Source of the DNA: Sambucus nigra
Taxonomy: Eukaryota; Streptophyta; Magnoliopsida; Dipsacales; Adoxaceae
Reading direction: 5' to 3'
DNA length: 64,000 nt
Assembly: GCA_949130495.1 (NCBI GenBank)
Contig: OX422207.1
Span: 376,423,868-376,487,867 of the forward strand
Shown here: piece after piece, positions 60,878 through 64,000 of the stretch
Numbering within the stretch: position 1 is the first letter of the stretch
Layout: each line of letters opens with the position of its first letter
Position numbers and translations under genes: made by a program
Notes under the pieces: generated by a model
Seen by the model: only the letters and a program-made list of their open reading frames with translations
Databases searched by the model: none
Told to the model about the DNA's origin: nothing

Positions 60878-61260
60878 GCAGGCTCCTGTGCACACTAAGT
60901 TTGCACATTACCTTTTAAAAGTGTGCAAACTTAGTGCTGGCGCACACCAATTTTTTTATGTGATATTTTAACATTTCAACGGACTCACATAAAAAAAATT
61001 AGCTCAAAAAAACTTTTTTTGCTATTTTTAAAAAATCGATCAAACTTTCACAGTTTTTAAAGGGCTTAAAAACTGCGAAAGTTTGACCGATTTTTTAAAA
61101 ATAGCAAAAAAAGTTTTTTTGAGCTGATTTTTTTTATATGGGTTCCTTGAAATGTTTAAATATCACACAAAAAAAATCAACTCAAAAATATTTTTTTTAA
61201 CACTTTTAAAAGGTAATGTGCAAAGTTAGTGTGCAAACTTAGTGTGCACAGGAGCCTGCC
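60877..61260. mobile_element. foldback MITE, copy 2 (384 bp)
   Basis: Near-identical to copy 1 (22204-22600) with the same terminal GGCAGGCTCCTGTGCACACT. It differs mainly by a 13-base deletion in the left arm, between two TTGCA repeats. Again flanked by TATATA-GAGAGAG on the left and CTCTATATATA on the right. Confidence 0.92.
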
Positions 61261-61537
61261 TCTCTATATATATATAAAGGAACTTGGATAAACAAACTAT
61301 GGGTGTAAAATAGAAATGTTTTATGAATTTTTCTTAGAAAAATATACACTTAAACAATGAACTGTTCTTTGGAAAGATGAACACTTAAAAACTCTCTCTA
61401 GGAGTTGTAATAGTATGAAAAGTTAAGTAAGAAAACTTAGTTCCCGCACTTAGTTATTCAGGTAAAAGTTAGGGGGAAAAGAAGTGGGAAAGTTGGAAAA
61501 CTGCTCAAAAAACTGTCAATTAACCATTCCCGCCAAA

Positions 61538-61760
61538 ACTCGTTCGAACGAGATTTTCGCTCGAAGGAAGTCTCGTTCGAACAAGCCTTCTAACGAAGTT
61601 ACAGTGTGAACTCTTTGGAAATCTTGTTCGAACATCATTCTCGTTCGAACGACACTTCGAACAACATTCCATTGACCAATGTGGGAACTCATTGGCAAAC
61701 TCGTTCGAATGACATTCTTGTTCGAACAACAAACTCGTTCGAACGACAATATCGAACGAA
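61538..61760. repeat. cluster of CTCGTTCGAACGA palindromes
   Basis: Seven TTCGAA cores within about 200 bases, most within the 12-base palindrome TCGTTCGAACGA or one change from it. Related motifs are in LTR copies A, B and C. Confidence 0.88.
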
Positions 61761-61886
61761 AAACTATAAAGTATAAAAATTTTATTTTTAGATCAGAAAC
61801 TTTTGTTTAAAGTTTTAATGAAACTTTCTAAAAATAAAAAACGGTTTAAAACAAAGTACACCCATATAAATATTGTTCCAAACTCC

Positions 61887-61928
<42 letters not shown>

Positions 61929-62149
61929 TCCATCCATAGCTTATGAGCAATGGGACCATGTCGATGACATAGAAAGGAGGCCCTACAAACACGGCATTTG
62001 ATGAAGCTTTAAACTTGGCTTCTACGTCTTCAACTTTAGCATGTCATAGACTTGAAGGATGGTCAATAACTATATCCTATGACTCAAACTTTTTTGTTCG
62101 GAATTGAGCCAAAACTGCAAAGGACTCAATTGGAAATTTGTATCCTTAC

Positions 62150-62628
62150 ACTTTAAATATAAGACTTAAGGCCACAAGTCGCTCAAATAAGGTAGCATGT
62201 CGTTTGAACGAAAATCAGTGTCGTTTGAACGACAACAAAACTTCACGTGACGCACCATGTCATTTGAATAACATACGGTGTTGTTCGAACGAGAACAGTA
62301 AAATTCAATATTTTTATTTTTATTTTTCTCGCTAAATTCACCGCCTTAAAAACATCAAAAATTATATTTGTGACGAAAAAATGTTTAAAAACTCTGCTCC
62401 AACACTTAGAAAACATTTTATGAAAAATAATCTCCATACTCTAAGTTAAATGTAAAGGAAAAAAAAACACAACCTTTACCAAATTTATCTTGTTGAGGCT
62501 TCTTTGATGAAGAACATTGATACTCAAATCCATCTTGATGCTTGAATGATCTTGAATAATTCTCAACCGGTTGTAGTGGTATATGTTATACTCTAATGTA
62601 AACAAGACTTATAAAGTTTCTCCTTACA
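62150..62628 (-). repeat. copia LTR copy C, right end of the nested block
   Basis: Matches copy A from about 48065 to its end and finishes CTCCTTACA at 62628. AGATT follows, equal to the five bases before 20205. Its inner part (towards the primer site) is missing. Confidence 0.85.
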
Positions 62629-62633
62629 AGATT

Positions 62634-64000
62634 CACATGTGAAACAGGTTTACTAGATGTATCGTTAATGTCACTATAGCGTGTGTATAGTTATCGTTGA
62701 ATAGTGAGGCTCTCTTTAGTTCCATCTATAGGGGAGAGGGTGTGGACACTGAGAGGATGTATAGTTTACGAGGTTAAATCATTCTGATAATGGATATATG
62801 ATGTATGATTTTATCCTAGGTATGGACTGGTCAGCAATGGTTAAGCGATGGTGGGCGGTTACAGCAAGACTATCGTGTTCGTTGTTCCATGAGAGAATGT
62901 ATATTTTTCTAATGTCTCAGTTGAGATAGGGTCGAGCTCGCAAAGATATTTTTATGAAGTAGACTTGAGAGAGTACAATTGTCTAATTATATTGGGTCTC
63001 AATGCGTAAGAACTTTTACTGATGTGATTTAGGGTATATCAAGTTTATCATTGAGTGAAGAGATTTACCTCATTGTTGTTTATGTCCAGAGAACTTAGTG
63101 ATATTAAGATCTCCGTATCGTGTGACGCCTTGAGAGACATGGGCATCGATGATTTCATTTATGTGTCGGGAGACAGGATTTGTGATATCTTAGTTATGTG
63201 CGTTGAACCCACGAATTTCGATAATCAATAATGTTAGGGAATAATGGATTGGGGAAAGTCCTTTTGAGATTTATTTCGAGATGTTACACGTATGGGCCTT
63301 AATAAATTTTGAGAGAAGAATATAATATTTTTTTCCAAGTTTCGACTGGTTAGCAATGGTTTGGGCTATACTAGATAGCATAGTAAGACTTTGTGTTCGT
63401 TGTTTTGAGATATGATTTACTTGTGATAGTTATCATCTGAAAGAGTGTCTAGACAATATGTAAGTGCATTTATGTTATCGTGTGTTACATAATAGACTTA
63501 TAAGAAAGTGTTTGTATTGTTATATTTAATCCTGGAGAGTAGGGACGTTAACTGATGGGATTCAGGGTGGATAAGGTTTATTATCGAGAGGGGAGATATA
63601 ACTCGTGATTCATTTGCGCTAAGAAACTAGTGATAGTAAGGGCACCGTATTGTATGATGTATATTGTAATATGAGAGTGGACGAGTATACTTTTATGTCA
63701 GGAGACGGGGATTTGGGGTACGTGCTATGAATAAGGGGGCTAACGGATATCAACGACTGACAATTAGTGTATCGGGGGGCTCCTTGTTTGGATTTGGCTT
63801 TGTGAGACATCCCATGCATGAAACATAGCTCAACGTTGGAAGTGAATATATTTTTGGTCATTAGGACATGGGTTGGTACCCTAGTTAATATACATATATG
63901 TAGGTATAACTGTGAGTTGAAAGTTATATTACAATTTAAGGCTAGTGGAGCCGGGTAACATTTGTGCTAATAAGCATGGGTATAGGGTGTTTGGACGCCT
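62634..64000 (+). pseudogene. continuation of the interrupted gypsy element: protease-region relic
   Basis: At 62805-62860 the reading YDFILGMDWSAM matches the conserved FDVILGMDWL of gypsy proteases. Upstream SIGEGVD/TPIGER-like text fits the same domain. No long frame survives. From about 62650 to 63720 the sequence seems to be duplicated in tandem with an offset of about 520-535 bases (GGACTGGTCAGCAATGG at 62824, CGACTGGTTAGCAATGG at 63343). RT motifs are not visible before the window ends. Confidence 0.5.

Larger units (their letters stand above)
60062..62149 (-). repeat. probable LTR and flank of the second copia, hosting a MITE
   Basis: By position this should be the 5' LTR of the minus-strand element whose primer site is at 60051. 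No second copy of it is in the window, so its outer end cannot be fixed. It contains the MITE copy 2, a TTCGAA palindrome cluster and a TA microsatellite (61890-61922). No gene is supported; the 73-codon frame at 60588-60809 has no recognisable motif. Confidence 0.45.

Noticed and set aside
61538..61760. CRISPR-like array (short palindromes with spacers)
   Set aside because: Repeats are 8-12 bases and variable, spacers are irregular, there are no cas genes, and the DNA is plant nuclear.

Overview
This window is plant nuclear DNA, AT-rich, with no host gene I can defend. It is almost entirely nested transposable elements. Plant origin is shown by Tat-, Tekay- and Athila-like Ty3/gypsy elements, Ty1/copia gags, an L1-type LINE with a C-terminal RNase H, a foldback MITE and a complete CACTA (En/Spm) element. 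Species cannot be named from the sequence.

Layout. (1) 1-9901: 3' portion of a Tat-type gypsy element. Its gag-protease-RT-RNase H-integrase frame is frame 1 from base 1 to 4344, broken only by nonsense codons. A 42-bp minisatellite follows, then two genes on the opposite strand (one with two introns), then the 3' LTR. It sits in (2) 9902-16380, a decayed gypsy interior with a ~3.2-kb LTR. (3) 16430-17173 holds an antisense copia gag relic. (4) 17330-20204 is a second gypsy element: LTR, primer-binding site and gag relic. That element is interrupted at 20204 and resumes at 62634 with a protease relic.

The interruption, 20205-62628, is bounded by a copia LTR end on each side and by an identical 5-bp repeat (AGATT). 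Inside its left LTR lies a 27,267-bp CACTA element (20500-47766). It has CACTACAAGAAAAA termini, an AAG target duplication and an uninterrupted paralogous site near 52017. The CACTA carries two minus-strand genes in tandem: a TNPD/TNP2 transposase (39727-35924) and a 13-exon gene (35522-21225). The second gene joins an En/Spm TNPA-like domain to a Ulp1-type (C48) cysteine protease with His, Asp, Gln and Cys all present. Two introns of that gene exceed 5 kb and have filled with other repeats. A dead LINE and a gypsy LTR-gag fragment lie near the right end.

Right of the CACTA are the copia interior with a truncated gag (48538-51737), a second LTR copy, a short Athila-like element (52637-58051) whose only ORF encodes an unrecognised acidic protein, a second copia gag (58060-60000), a second copy of the MITE, and a third copia LTR copy ending at 62628.

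The most interesting systems are the TNPA-Ulp1 gene of the CACTA, the spliced antisense genes of the Tat element, the orphan ORF of the Athila-like element, and clusters of short palindromes (TCGATCGATCGA and TCGTTCGAACGA types) in several LTRs. All calls come from reading and hand translation; no database search was run.
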